Part shown: piece by piece, positions 49,722-61,159 of the stretch | Numbering within the stretch: position 1 is the stretch's first letter | Layout of the letters: every line of letters begins with the position of its first letter | Assembly: GCF_024679095.1 (NCBI RefSeq) | Contig: NW_026111777.1 | Coordinates: 220,001 to 284,000 of the forward strand | Length of the DNA: 64,000 bases | Reading direction: 5' to 3' | From: Eriocheir sinensis | Lineage: Eukaryota > Arthropoda > Malacostraca > Decapoda > Varunidae | The notes under the pieces: model-generated | What the model saw: only the letters and a program-made list of their open reading frames with translations | The model's database searches: none | What the model was told of the DNA's origin: nothing | Position numbers and translations under genes: made by a program

Positions 49722-49979
49722 TCCATCAACGCCATCTCCGGAAGCTGATCCTGCTCATCAGGTTGTCTCTGTAGAGACAATCCTGAGTGGAAGAGGCCAA
49801 GGGGACACCCACGGAGTTCGTGGCTGGAGCAAGTCGATAGATCCTGCCGGGAGGTACTCGGGTTGGGAAGGGGGCCTGCATGGAGACTCGCCCGGAGGGG
49901 AGGGACCCCTGGACTTGGCGTCATAGGGTGGGTGAGGCGACTCACCCTCCGGCGTATGCCCCATTGATTGTTTGATTGA
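48814..49979 (+). mobile_element. 5'-truncated LINE (family E) with 10-bp target duplication
   Basis: Bracketed by tttcgcatgg at 48804-48813 and 49980-49989. It ends in cattgattgtttgattga, a TTGA-type tail seen in RTE-like elements. It inserted into the family D LINE after that one was already in place. Clade assignment is tentative. Confidence 0.88.
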
Positions 49980-50549
49980 TTTCGCATGGTGGGGAGACCA
50001 AAACTGAACGGCATAATCCAAATGAGGTCTGACGAAACTATTATACAAAGGTAGTATAACATCTTTATTCTATAATGCAACATTTTTCTTAATCAAACCC
50101 ATCATCCTGTTTGCTTTTTTAACGGACTCGTTGCACTGCTGGGAAAACTTGAGGTTAGACGCAAACTTCATAGTCCTTCTTTATATTTCTAGATCCAAAC
50201 TGCAGAATCTGGCATTTGTTTATATTAAAAGGCATTTCCCATTTTACTGAACAATCTGATATTTTACGCAAATCTTCTTGTAGGCTCCGCCTGTCACATT
50301 CTGTAAGTACCGCATTGCCGAGAGAGATTTATATAGATAGATTTACAAAGAAAATCAGGCCACACAAACCCCATGGTCCAGACTAGGTGGTCTGTCCATA
50401 AACCTAAGTGATTCTACATTAATCAGATGGTTCCAAAATGTTGCATTTCTACTCTAGTTAATATTAAGTTGAAGGAAGTGACGGTCGAGCTTGTTTTTAA
50501 AGGAGTCAATCGTGTTACACTGGACCACTGAAGGTGGGAGCTTATTCTA

Positions 50550-51648
50550 TTATCGCACTACAACGTTGGTGAAGAAAAATTTGGTGCAGTCTGAATTTAC
50601 TTGTCTACATTTGAGTTTTATGCAATTGTTCCTCGTTCGCAAAGTGTCATCAGTCATAAACAATTTTGATCTGTCTACATCCGTGAAACAATTAAGTATT
50701 TTAAAACATTCGATCAGTTTTCCTCGGAGGCGACGTTTCTCAAGAGACATGTTAAGGGTGGAAAGCCTTTCTTCGTAAGATCTGTTGCGCAAGGAAGGGA
50801 TCATTTTTGTTGCCCGACGCTGAACACCTTCTAATTTAGCAATGTCCTTTGCATGGTGGGGAGACCAAAACTGTAGTGGGGGTCTGACTAAACTCTTGTA
50901 GAGCGGAAGTATTACATCTTTATTCTTGAATAAAAAGTTTATTTTAATGAAGCCCAACATTCTGTTCGCTTTATTTGCTGCATCGATGCATTGCTGTGAG
51001 AATTTGAGGTTTGACGCGATTTTGACCCCCAGGTCCTTAACGCATTGAACGCTTGTGAGTTTAACGCCGCGCATTTCGTAATCGAACTTCTTATTTCTTG
51101 TTCCAACTTGAAGGACCTGGCACTTGTCTACGTTTAAGGGCATCTCCCATCTATCCGACCAAGCTGAAATTTTGTGCAAATCCTCTTGGAGGCTTTGCCT
51201 GTCTTCGTCTGTGAGAACCGAGTTACCAATCTTTGTGTCGTCTGCAAATTTGCTAATGCGATTATTGAGTCTAACATCCACATCGTTGATGTAAATAATG
51301 AAGAGCACTGGGCCAAGAACCGAGCCCTGAGGGACGCCACTAGTGACCGGCGCCCACTCTGAGTTAAATCCGTCAATCACCACTCTTTGTTGTCTGTTGC
51401 TCAACCAATTCGCGATCCATTGCTTTACTTGACCGTCAATACCTATTTGCTTTAATTTATAATTTATGATGTGGGACTTTATCAAACGCTTTCTGGAAAT
51501 CAAGATAGACTACATCCAATGATTTGGTTACGTCATAAACTGAGAAGAGGTCGTTATAAAAGGTCAATAGGTTTGATATGCAGGATCTTTTGTTACGGAA
51601 GCCATGCTGTGAATCCCCAATTAACGAGTGGCTTTCAAGGTAACTCAC
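50550..51648 (-). pseudogene. LINE C2 reverse transcriptase core, nearly intact
   Basis: Minus-strand residues include the A box VVYLDFQKAFDKVPHHKL, then WIANWLSNRQQRVVIDGFNS, SGVPQGSVLGPVLFIIYIND, NRISKFADDTKIGNSVLTDE with the catalytic FADD intact, VKDLGVKIASNLKFSQQCID, VQRRATKMIPSLRNRSYEER and LRGKLIECFKILNCFTDVDR. The frame 51503-50550 is open for 317 codons, the best preserved RT in the window. Upstream segments are frameshifted. Confidence 0.82.
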
Positions 51649-51801
51649 ATTTTTTTCTCTAATTATGCTCTCACGTGCATTACCTACAACTGAAGTTAGA
51701 CTAATGGGCCTGTAATTACCTGGTATTTTTTGTCTCCTTTCTTAAAAATTGGTGTCACGTTAGCCTTTTTCCAATCCGAAGGGACAATGCCTTGTCGCAA
51801 G

Positions 51802-51961
51802 GACATATTGAATATGGTTGTAAGGGAGGAGAGTATTTCGCTCTTTGTTTCTTTAAACAGTCTAGGATATACTTTGTCTGAGACATATTGAATATGGTTG
51901 TAAGGGAGGAGAGTATTTCGCTCTTTGTTTCTTTAAACAGTATAGGATATACTTTGTCAGG
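51802..51961. repeat. 80-bp tandem duplication inside LINE C2
   Basis: gacatattgaatatggttgt through tatactttgtc is present twice, starting at 51802 and 51882. The two copies differ by a few bases. An 80-bp step shifts the reading frame. Confidence 0.9.
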
Positions 51962-52676
51962 TCCGGGACTTTTATTTGTTTTAAGTGAATGGAGAGCTTT
52001 AAGGACTTCATCGGTTGTTATTTCAAAATTAGGCAATGCATGCTCGAGATTTACATTAGTACTGGTGATGGTGGTAGTGGTGGGAAGACTGTTAGTATTA
52101 AACACCGAGGAAAAGTAATTGTTTAAGAGGTTTGCAATGTGTTGGCTGTCAGTCACTAGTGCACCATCACTGTTTGTTAAAGGTCCAACTTCTGATCGCC
52201 TTTCTGTTGTTTATGTAACTGAAGAAGAATTTCGGATTATTTTTACAATTGGCTGCAATAGTTTCTTCATATCTACGCTTTGCTTGCCATACTAATATTT
52301 TTACTCGTCGCCTGGCATCATGATAAAGTCTAATGTTTTCGGGCGTGCTTTGTTCTTTCTTTAACTTTTAAAACAATTTTCTCTCCTTGACTGAGTGTTT
52401 AATCTCGCTATTAAACCAAGGTGGGCTTTTATTAGTGTTTCTTCGCTTCTCACACAAAGGGACGAATATGTTCTGCTGAGTGAGTATATGATTTTTAAAG
52501 CTTGGCCAGACTTCCTCTACATTGTCGTCATCTGATAGTTAGCTCTTTTGAAATTGGGCACCTTTACTTAATTTTCAGTCACTGATGTTTGAGCTCTAAT
52601 GTCGATGCGCACTAATTTATGATCGCAAGAACCGAGGTGTTCTCCTACCGTGACATTACTGACTATGTTTTCTTGG

Positions 52677-52677
<1 letters not shown>

Positions 52678-52710
<33 letters not shown>
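52678..52710. repeat. (GA)n tract
   Basis: GA array at the 5' side of LINE C2. A purine-rich stretch on the + strand (52760-53200) with no gene follows. Confidence 0.93.
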
Positions 52711-52712
<2 letters not shown>

Positions 52713-53312
52713 TGGGATGCACGTCACACCCGTATAAATCACTGAAGGGTAATTTCACTAACAAGATTGAGAGTTCCTGAGCCACAAAAAGAGGAGGTGG
52801 AGGAGAAGTAAACGATGAAGAAGACGAGAAAGAAAATGGAGCAACTCTTGGAGGAGGAGGAGAGAAAAATCTAATGGAGAAGGGGGAGGTTATGCAATAA
52901 AAGAAACAGCAGTACCAGCTGGAGGAGAGGAAGAACAGAACGAGAAGCAACTGTAAAAGTAAGAGGAGGAGCAAGAGAAGCATGTGATTCAGCAGTACTA
53001 GAAGGAGGAGGAGGAGGAATAAAAGAAATATGAGTTATATCAAATAAGATAAGGATGAGGATGAGAAAAAAAGAAGTTTAGTAGAAATAGGAGGACGAAA
53101 AAGAAAAAAGATAGGAGGATTAAAGGAAAAAATGATAGAGGAGCAACAGGAAGACGATGTAGGAGCAGGAACAAGAGATAATAGAGATCGAGGAGCTGTA
53201 ATGGGAGGCAACCCGAAAGTTATCTCATTTGCGTCATTCCAGACCGGCAGCGACGCTTTGTGTGGAGACGCGAGTTTGTATCTGCTCGCCGCCTGTCATC
53301 TGTGGCCCCCTG

Positions 53313-53313
<1 letters not shown>

Positions 53314-53369
<56 letters not shown>

Positions 53370-53435
53370 CTTTGACCGCTGCTGCTGCTATGTATGTGCG
53401 TATCATTCTTCAGCCTTGTTTCATCTCTTCTACTG

Positions 53436-53503
<68 letters not shown>
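53314..53503. repeat. (GT)n and (CT)n arrays
   Basis: GT at 53314-53367, then CT at 53439-53503, separated by about 70 bp. Confidence 0.95.
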
Positions 53504-53504
<1 letters not shown>

Positions 53505-53505
<1 letters not shown>

Positions 53506-54240
53506 AAATTACCCAACTCTTCTAACACACGCATTAAACGAACGATCGAGCAAGAAATTCAGATTTCGTTTTTCTTTTCAGTTTTGATAATATTCATCAG
53601 ATTTTCACTTCCTTTATCCTATACCCCTCGCTATACCTCCTCATTCTCTTCATCTTCCTACTCCTCGAACATACACACGTATACTCATTATCTCCTCTTT
53701 ATCGCCCTTCTTTTATCCACGTTGTCATTTTTGTCCTCTCGGTCGTACTCCACTTGCTCCTTCGTTCCCTTATCTTCCTCTTTCTCTTCTTTGTCCTCTG
53801 GCCCGGACCGGTGACACCCACGACCCGTCTCAATGGCAGGATCCTCTTTTCTTGATGCATTAAATGGACTGGAAAGTTAATGAACTCCCTCAACTTTCCA
53901 GCTGTAATCAGCAGTGTATGAGAGTCACTATTTGTAAGAGAAAAGCTCAACCATTAGTCTTTGGTAACGTTTATTACAAGTTATCTTGCCAGCTGTCAAC
54001 CCGTGTACCCAGCCACCCTCCTGTGCATTCCCTCACTACGCACTCACTGCCTGTTATTCCCTTCAACCGCCACCCTTTCATCCACTACTATACCCTTTTA
54101 AGCATCTCGCCTTGCTTCCTTGCCTACTCGTCTCATTTCATCTCACCTCACACTTTCCCGTCACCCTATTCTCCTGTGTACACGCAACATCCTTTTTATT
54201 CTATGTTTGGTTTTAGCTTTCCTGCACAAGCAAACGCGAC
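53505..54240. other. Pyrimidine-rich intron sequence
   Basis: C/T-rich, no gene recognised. Confidence 0.6.
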
Positions 54241-54245
54241 ATTAA

Positions 54246-54304
54246 CACGCACACACACACACACACTCTCTCCCTTCCCTTCCCTCCCTGCACCATAAGC
54301 ATAG

Positions 54305-54340
<36 letters not shown>

Positions 54341-54364
54341 ACACTCTACCCGTCCCTCCCTGCA

Positions 54365-54414
<50 letters not shown>

Positions 54415-54471
54415 CCCTTCCCTCCCTGCACCACAAGCATAGAAACACACACACACACACACACACACACT
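54246..54471. repeat. Compound minisatellite of (CA)n and ccttccctccctgcaccac units
   Basis: Three (CA)n blocks are separated by related spacers (cttcccttccctccctgcac plus cacaagcatagaaa). The array ends 48 bp before the exon 7 acceptor. Confidence 0.9.
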
Positions 54472-54518
54472 GTCAAGTCCTTCTTTAGGCCACTTATCGC
54501 CTTTAAATATTTCCACAG

Positions 54519-54687
54519 GGGACGAGCAGGGCGATGAAGGCGGCAGCGGCGCCCCTGGCGGCGGGCTGCTGCCGGTGAGCCTGGTGGTGGCGGCCGCTGT
54601 GCTGACGGTAGCGGCGGCGGCTGGCCTTGCTGGGCGTTGCCTCTGGGTGCGGCGGCACGACAGAGCTCTGATTACCGCTGGAAACAG
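54519..54687 (+). CDS. Sidestep-like exon 7 of 8: juxtamembrane linker and transmembrane helix
   Basis: The acceptor is atttccacag; the donor is AAC AG|GTAAGA. The incoming A plus GG gives Arg295. Residues 296-310 form an acidic then Gly-rich linker. Residues 311-333 ([20 protein letters not shown] and onwards) form one hydrophobic helix. [10 protein letters not shown] follows as a stop-transfer sequence, and ALITAGNR begins the cytosolic side. The orientation is type I, as expected after an FN3 domain. The exon is very GC-rich. It ends in phase 2, the only such boundary seen in this gene. Confidence 0.85.
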
Positions 54688-54689
54688 GT

Positions 54690-55140
54690 AAGATGATGTT
54701 GGCGATGATGGTGGTGAAGGTTTGTGGTGAGGGTGGTGAGGGACGCGAGAATAGGTAGTGTGATGGTGATGGGTGATGGTGACGAGAGAGCAGGATGTGT
54801 GGTGACTATCGAAGAGGGTTTGGGGTATATTTTGGGGGGGCAGGGTATAATGGGATTTTTTTATATCAGACACAGACAAAAGACCAATAAAAAAAAAGTA
54901 TCAGTTCTAAGGGATGAGGCATGAAGGCACCAAAAATAAATTATGATATTTAGTAATAGGTGGAAGTATGTGTCATGATGATGGTGATGATGATGATGGT
55001 GATGGGGATGATGTTCGGACCGATGGATGAGAGGGAATAAGAGAACAAAGAAGAAATATAAGAATATGAAGAACTAAAATAGTAAAAAAGAGAGGAGGTG
55101 GTGTTGGTTTTAAGTGACTTTCCTTTGCTAAATCTCCTTT
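54690..55140. other. GATGGT/GGTGA-rich intron start
   Basis: The intron after exon 7 begins with degenerate gatgatggtggtg repeats (54690-54790) and again near 54975-55010. No gene. Confidence 0.6.
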
Positions 55141-55160
55141 TTTTTTTCACTCAGTCTGTA

Positions 55161-55258
<98 letters not shown>

Positions 55259-55260
55259 CG
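55161..55260. repeat. (CT)n-(CG)n compound array
   Basis: About 82 bp of CT followed by about 18 bp of CG repeats. Confidence 0.95.
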
Positions 55261-55339
55261 TTTCCTTTGTGTAGAAACAAAATAATGTTATTTGTATTAT
55301 TTAGCCCCAATATAATCCGAGTTTTTTATATAAATATAT

Positions 55340-55745
55340 AACGAAGCAGGTCTTGATAATGAAGATAAGGAGGAGAAAGAGGAAAAGAAGAAGGGGGAGG
55401 AGGAGGACTTGATGGTGGTGGTGCGAGGGTGGCGGTGCTAAAGGGACGGAAGGAAAAATAAGACAAGGAGAGGACGAAAAACTTTGGTGATGACGGTGAT
55501 CATTAGGAAAAGAAGAAAACCGTGGGATTGATGACCACGACGATAATTATTATTCCTTTGCTCGCTATAGACGAATGAGAATATGAAGGAGGGCAATTAG
55601 GAGGAGGAGAAAGATAAGTTTTTTTCTTCTTTAGAAAGGGTGGCTGTGAGGGAAAAGGAAAAGAAGAGGTTTGTGTTGAGCAGATGAAGGCGTCTCACCC
55701 GCGCGCGCGCACGTACCAACACACACACACACACACACACACACT
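55340..55745. repeat. Purine-rich tract ending in (CA)n
   Basis: aggaggagaaagaggaaaag-type DNA from 55360 to 55670, with GCGCGC at 55701 and CA at 55719-55744. Confidence 0.75.
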
Positions 55746-55749
55746 CAGG

Positions 55750-56240
55750 GTACGAAGCGTCACTTACCTCCAAAGGAACCCCAAGTGAACCAAATTTCCT
55801 GACAAACCTTAATTCCCCTCAAAGATATTTGGCATTTTTCCCTCGTTTGATACCCGTGTGTCCATGGTAACATATTGGTTATTTTACTTTTTGGACTATA
55901 TTTCCTAACAAACATATATTATCTTTTAGGATATTTAACTTTTCCCCATTAATAACCATCTGTCCATGAGAACATATCAGTTACTTTCTTTTCGGTGGTG
56001 TTATCTAAGCCCTTCGTACCATTCTTTATTAGCATCGCTTGTCCTACTGTATGAAGTTGCGTGTTAAATTATTTTCTTAGATACATTCTTTGTTCGGCCA
56101 GTGATCTGTTTCCCTTACTATTAATACGCACCGCCTTACTCACGTAAGCCTGACCACCTGTCTCTCCTTTCATATGTTTCCCTTACTATTAATTATTAAT
56201 ATGCACCGCTTTACTCACGGCGCCGTAAGCCTGACCGCCT
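55750..56240. other. Intron sequence before exon 8
   Basis: It holds a diverged internal repetition: tttcccttactattaat at about 56110 and again at about 56178, each followed by a gtaagcctgac segment (imperfect, about 70 bp apart). Nothing else seen. Confidence 0.6.
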
Positions 56241-56257
56241 GTCTCACCTTTCCCCAG

Positions 56258-56325
56258 GAGCACAAGAGGCTATTCGCCGCCGCCTGAGAGGCACAGCGAG
56301 CGACTCTCAGGTGATGACGCAACAG
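56258..56325 (+). CDS. Sidestep-like exon 8 of 8: start of cytoplasmic tail
   Basis: The acceptor is cacctttccccag; the preferred donor is GCA ACA G|GTGAGC. The first base G completes Arg351 (AG|G). Residues 352-373 read STRGYSPPPERHSERLSGDD and AT. They are polar and proline-rich, plausible for a disordered receptor tail. An alternative donor (gtgatg at 56311) would shorten the exon by 15 nt and keep frame, but GTGAGC fits the consensus better. The next exon must start with two bases of a split codon; I could not find it in the remaining 7.7 kb. This exon is short, so the call rests on phase, splice signals and position. Confidence 0.68.
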
Positions 56326-56344
56326 GTGAGCCATCCATCCATCC

Positions 56345-56373
56345 TGAGAGAGAGAGAGAGAGAGAGAGAGAGT
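56345..56373. repeat. (GA)n tract
   Basis: GA array 20 bp after the donor of exon 8. Confidence 0.93.
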
Positions 56374-56985
56374 GTGTTTTCCTACTTGTATTATGTATGT
56401 TTGTGTGTGTGTTCTTTTTGTTTATTATAACCTCTCAACATTTATGTCGTTCATATTTTGCCAGCATTGAGTATTACTACACTATTAGATTAATTGTTTT
56501 ACTGATTTTCTGTTCATCTCATGTGTGTAAAAGTTGCTTAATTCCACATTATGAATAACACACGAATGAATGCGTGATATCCAACTAGAAATGAACGTCC
56601 ATTTTTTGCAATATAAACTTAATAGAATGTCAAAAGAATCGTCTTTTTGATGTCTTCTCGCTCACTCATCTACTTCATTACCTGCACCACCACCGCCACC
56701 ACCACCACGACTGACATCACCACCACCATCATCACCACCATGCACCATCATCATAAACGTTCTCACCACTGCTCTCCATTCTCATTTTTCTCTATTTCTT
56801 CCTCTTTTCTTACTTCATGAGACTTAAACCAAAGACGCGAGACTGAAGAAGCTTGAGTGTCGTGCAAAAGGGTCATAAGAGGAAGAGCAAACTTGAGGGA
56901 AAGCGAGAAATGAAGAGATAATAAAATGTGAAAGATGAAGGGGGCGCGTGTGATGGAAGGAGAGCAAGGACAAGGGAGAAAGATG

Positions 56986-57057
<72 letters not shown>

Positions 57058-57960
57058 GGAAAGTGGTTGGTGTAAATGGGCATCACTTAGTCCTAGGGGT
57101 ACTAGAGACTGAAGAAGCAACGCGAGGTGAGGAAGGAGGAAGGAAAGCTCAAAGGGAGGTGAAGGAGAGGAGGGGAAGAGAAGGGAGAGGAATGAGGAGA
57201 GGAGACGTACAAGCCTTTCTATACCTTTCCTCACACTTCCGAAGAGAAAATGTAAAGGAAGGGTGAGTGAGCGGAGGAATTAGGTTACATATAGATGAAG
57301 GGGAGAAAGGCGACGGGAAAGATATGCCTTCAAATACCATTACTGATGATATCACATTGGCGAGAAGAAACAGGGAACGGAAGATAGAGGGAGAGAGAGG
57401 AGGGTAAGGGTAACATAAGCCCATCAGGAGAAGCAAAAGAGGGAGAAGAAAGGAAAACTGGAAGACGAGGCCAGCGTAAGTAGGGGAGTAAGTTAATGGA
57501 GAGAGAGGAGGTATAGATAGAATAAGTAAGGAAATAATAAGCAGATAGGTTATGTATAGATAGAATAAATAGGAATAGAGTAAGTAGGAAAAGTTTTAGC
57601 AGTAAAATATAATAAAATATAGGGATAGAGTAATCAGGGAGAGTAAGAAGACATCGGGGACGTATACCTTCCAGCGCCATTTCTCTCGTTGCCACACTTG
57701 AAGACGGAGGGCAAAGGAAGAGGGAGGACATGGGAGGAAGCAAGCAGCATAGGCCAGGCAGCGTGGCTTCCCCATACGACACTTGGGGACATAGTTCACG
57801 GCGGACGCCCCGAGAATGCCGAAAAAGTTTTAATCATCGACAAATTCCTAACTTGTCCCTTCTGCCCCATTCCCGTCTTCCTTCTACAGTAATTTCCTCC
57901 TCCTACCCTTCAGCCGTATCCTTTCTTCCTTCGTCTCATCGCAGCATCCTTCCTTTTTAC
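56374..57960. other. Intron: purine-rich DNA with (GA)n at 56989-57050
   Basis: AT-rich to 56660, then CAC/ATC-rich near 56680-56750, then strongly purine-biased on the + strand (56830-57640) with a 60-bp GA array. Frames here show low-complexity composition and no motif. Confidence 0.65.
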
Positions 57961-58435
57961 TGCTCTAATGCTGGGATCACACATCCGCGATTTCGCTCTG
58001 CGACGGTTGGCGATTTTTAAAATTTCCGAAATCGGCATATACGTTCGACATCGTAGCGACGTCCCTGCGATTAATCGCAATAGTCGCGCGATAAAGTTCG
58101 CGCGACTTGCGGGTGCCGGCCCGTCGCGCGAACATTTTGAAATGTTTAAAAAGTTCGCAGAAAGTCTGCGATATTGGCCAAATCGCACGATTATTCGCAC
58201 GGTTAAGCGAGAGACCATCGCAGTATGCGCTCGCATACCCTCGTTAAACGCAAGGGATCGCGGTGTATGCGCGCGTATATGCGAGCGACTTTGTACATAC
58301 ATCGTGCGTATGGCAGCGACGCTGCTTAGGAAAGCGAGATGGTAGCGAGCGAACGGGAGGGTGTGAAAAACCATTGGCGAGCGACCACTCGCTCGCACTC
58401 ACTCTGTCCTGCCACACACCGCTACCCTGCCCCCG

Positions 58436-58680
58436 TGCAAAATAATAGCCTAGTAATCATTAATTTATAATAATAGCATATTATTCCTAATTGCTAAATA
58501 ATAGCCTAGTTTTATGAATGGAAAATAATAGAATAGTTTTCCTAAATGCAAAATAATACCCTAGTGTTCATGAATCCAAAATAATAGAATAGTACGTATT
58601 CCTAACTGCTAAATAATAGCCTAGTATTCATGAATACAAAATAATAGAATAGTATTCCTAAATGCAAAATAATAGCCCGG
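58436..58680. repeat. About 57-bp AT-rich minisatellite, 4-5 units
   Basis: Each unit contains caaaataatagcctagt, then ttcatgaat, then aaaataatagaatagt and attcctaa. Units start near 58436, 58492, 58548, 58608 and 58663. The array lies only on the left side of the foldback spacer. Confidence 0.8.
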
Positions 58681-59190
58681 TTTAACAAAATGCAACATTA
58701 TAAGCTAGTGTACACAGTAAAATTATTAGCTAGAGTACACAGTAAAATTATAATGTATTTCTCTTGACTTCTTCATTAGCTTATTGGCAAGTTATTACAG
58801 ATTGTAAAACTCTTTCCACTTACAATTTATTACATAAGTTGTAAATACGGTATAACATGCAGAAAAGCTTACACCATACGAATAAATTCCAATATTCCTC
58901 AAAACAACTAACTTCGTTCCCGAACTGCTGAATTAGAAGCAAGAAACAATAAAGCAATATCAGCAACAGCAAGGGAGGGTAGCACGGGCTACTACTTACT
59001 TGAAGCACTAGGTGTTCGTTACTAACCGACTATCAAATTTGAGTCGACACAAGCAACTGGCGTTGCCATATGGGTATTATTTTACCATATTGAAAACCTA
59101 TAAGGTTGATCAGCCGAAATAATAACCTTAGCGTTAGAGCGTCGGGATATGCAGGGTGCCAAGATTAATTTCTGGTTAGTTAGTTAGTTA

Positions 59191-59303
<113 letters not shown>

Positions 59304-59737
59304 ATGTGTGGTGTGTGGGGGATGGATGGTAGAGAGAGCGCGATAGTGTTGCCCGCCTATATGGGTCGTACAGCGACGCACCCTCGACTTTTGCTGGACC
59401 ATGCGTGCAACGTCGAGCGTCGTCGAGCGGCTAGACGAGGGGCGGTCGCGCATAGTCGCCAGGCCCTGTATTCATCGCAACCCGTCGTAACGGGTTTTAT
59501 TTTCAAAATTGGGCTCCTCTGCGTACAGTCGCGCGCATTCACGCACGATTCACCTCGACGCCCCCTCGTTTGTCGCCCTCGTGTGCGTATAGGCGAGCGA
59601 CCCTCTCTCGCCTTGTTGCTGTGAGTTGAAACAGAGGCAAACTCGCAGAGACAATGGCGATGCTCCCACGATTTCGTGCATTTTCAAAATCGCCAACCGT
59701 CGCAGAGCGAAATCGCAAATGTGTGAACCCAGCATAA

Positions 59738-59845
59738 TGCTGAGATCACACATCTGCGATTTCGCTCTGCGACGGTTGGCGATTTTGAAAATTTTCAAAA
59801 TCGCCAACCGTCGCAGAGCGAAATCATAGATGTGTGAACCCAGCA
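59738..59845. mobile_element. 108-bp near-perfect palindromic element nested in foldback
   Basis: It starts tgctgagatcacacatctgc and ends with the complementary gtgtgaacccagca. TAA lies on both sides (59735-59737 and 59846-59848). The two halves mirror each other through ttttgaaaattttcaaaatc. The flanking DNA on each side is itself the end of a related element (..cgaaatcgcaaatgtgtgaacccagca on the left and tgcaggatcgcatctga on the right), so the palindrome sits inside a TAA at or near the centre of another copy. Confidence 0.8.
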
Positions 59846-60001
59846 TAATGCAGGATCGCATCTGAATTTCGCTCTGCGACAATCTGAAAATGCACGAAAT
59901 CGTGGGACCAACCGATTGCGAACGCGACATCGTGAAAATAAACCTTGCGACGGTTCGCTGAACGCAGGGCCTGGCGACTGCTGACCGCCCCGTCTAACAA
60001 C

Positions 60002-60229
60002 TCAACGACGCTCGACGTCGCACATGGTCAGCGTCGAGGTCGAGGCGCCGCGACTTTCATAAATAAAAGGAGGCCTCAGCTTGATCGTATAGTGTCTTGG
60101 GGCTGAGTGACTGGGGGCTGAGTGGCTGGGGGGGTGAGTGTCTGTGGGCTGAGTGGCTGGGGGCTTTGTGGCTTTGGGCGGAAGGGTGTGCCTTGACCTC
60201 TTCGCCGCCTTGTTGGTGTCCTTCGGCAT
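60002..60229 (-). CDS. Possible element-encoded 75-residue frame in foldback spacer
   Basis: On the minus strand an ATG at 60229-60227 opens MPKDTNKAAKRSRHTLPPKA, then Pro/Thr/Ser-rich repeats (ATQPTDTHPPSHSAPSHSAP), to a stop at 60002. A basic start followed by a low-complexity Pro/Ser region could be the N-terminus of a transposon-encoded DNA-binding protein, but I recognise no domain. The region also has a tandem ggctgagtgactgggg structure that could create a chance frame. Confidence 0.25.
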   Translation of the reverse strand: MPKDTNKAAKRSRHTLPPKATKPPATQPTDTHPPSHSAPSHSAPRHYTIKLRPPFIYESRGASTSTLTMCDVERR

Positions 60230-60947
60230 GGTGTAATGGCGGGTGAAGGGCAGGCACGCAGGCAGGCAGCGGGTAGCAGCAGGCGGGCAGGGTAGTGGCG
60301 TGTGGCAGGACGGTGTGAGTGCGAGCGTACTGACTGGTGGGTCGCTCGACTCGCTCGCCAACGGTTTTTCACACCCTCCCGTTCGTTCGCTGCCATCTCG
60401 CTTTCCGAAGCAGCGTCGCTGCCATTCGCACGATGTACAAAGTCGCTCGCATATACGTGCGCATACAACGCGACCCCTTGCGTTTGACGAGGGTATGCGA
60501 GCGCATACTGCGATGATCTCTCGCTTAACCGTGCGAATAATCGTGCGATTTGGCCAATATCGCAGACTTTCTGCGAACTTTTTTTGAACATTCCAAAATG
60601 TTCGCGCGGCGGGCCGATACCCGCAAGTCGCGCGAACTTTATCGCGCGACTATTGCGACTAATCGCAGGGACGTCGCTACGATGTCGAGCGTATATGCCG
60701 ATTTCGGAAATCTAAAAAATCGCCAACCGTCGCAGAACGAAATCTTGGATGTGTGATCCCAGCATAATTCTGTTCCTCTTTCTACGGATCCTTCGTCCCT
60801 CTTGTCCCATTTTTCTCTCCCTCCCCTACAATAACATTATGCTTCCCCTCAGCCGTGTCTTTTCTTCTTTCCTCACGTCGCAACATCCTTCCCTTCCTAC
60901 TGCTCCATTCCTGTTTCTTTCTTTTTTTTCTTTTTCTTTTTACGTGT

Positions 60948-61158
60948 ACGCCTATAACGCCGGTAGGCTTTTCTTTGGGGGCCTGGATGGTAGTCGGCCC
61001 CAGCCCGTCATGGCGCAGGCAAGTGTTTATAGTGGCGCCATCTTCTCTTGGCTCATGCTGCCCCCTGGAACTCGTTCTTAATTCACTTGGACGGTTTCCT
61101 CTAGAGTCCGGGTTGATGGGTGGTCTTCAGGACAGCATGTGGGTAGTTTTAACCCTAT
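60948..61158 (-). mobile_element. SINE family S1 fragment without tRNA head
   Basis: The + strand has cctataacgccggtaggctt, agcccgtcatggcgcaggca, ttggctcatgctgccccctg and gacagcatgtgggtagtttt. These are collinear with 21953-22175 and stop where the head would begin. Confidence 0.75.
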
Positions 61159-61159
61159 A

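Larger units (their letters stand above)
48290..50330 (-). mobile_element. CR1-like LINE 3' fragment (family D), split by a nested LINE
   Basis: The minus-strand 3' region of a CR1-like element occupies 48290-48813 and resumes at 49990-50330. The left part ends ctaatttagcaatgtctttcgcatgg and the right resumes ggggagaccaaaactgaacg. The related copy at 50.8 kb has these contiguous. The (GA)n at 48304-48316 marks its 3' end, as in the other copies. Confidence 0.8.
50331..52670 (-). mobile_element. CR1-like LINE family C, inverted copy C2
   Basis: The minus strand carries, from about 52620, a degraded endonuclease-RT linker, the RT N-terminal frame 52156-51755, SLIGDSQHGFRNKRSCISNL and LDVVYLDFQKAFDKVPHHKL (51648-51457), the long frame 51503-50550, then the shared 3' segment and a GA-rich end at 50317. 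It parallels copy C1 at 40.9-43.6 kb. An 80-bp tandem duplication at 51802-51961 is unique to this copy. Confidence 0.82.

Noticed and set aside
57330..57799. Minus-strand frames of 67-150 codons and the opposing + strand frame near 57730
   Set aside because: Purine-biased DNA gives long chance frames; no domain, no splice signals compatible with the phase needed for the next Sidestep-like exon.
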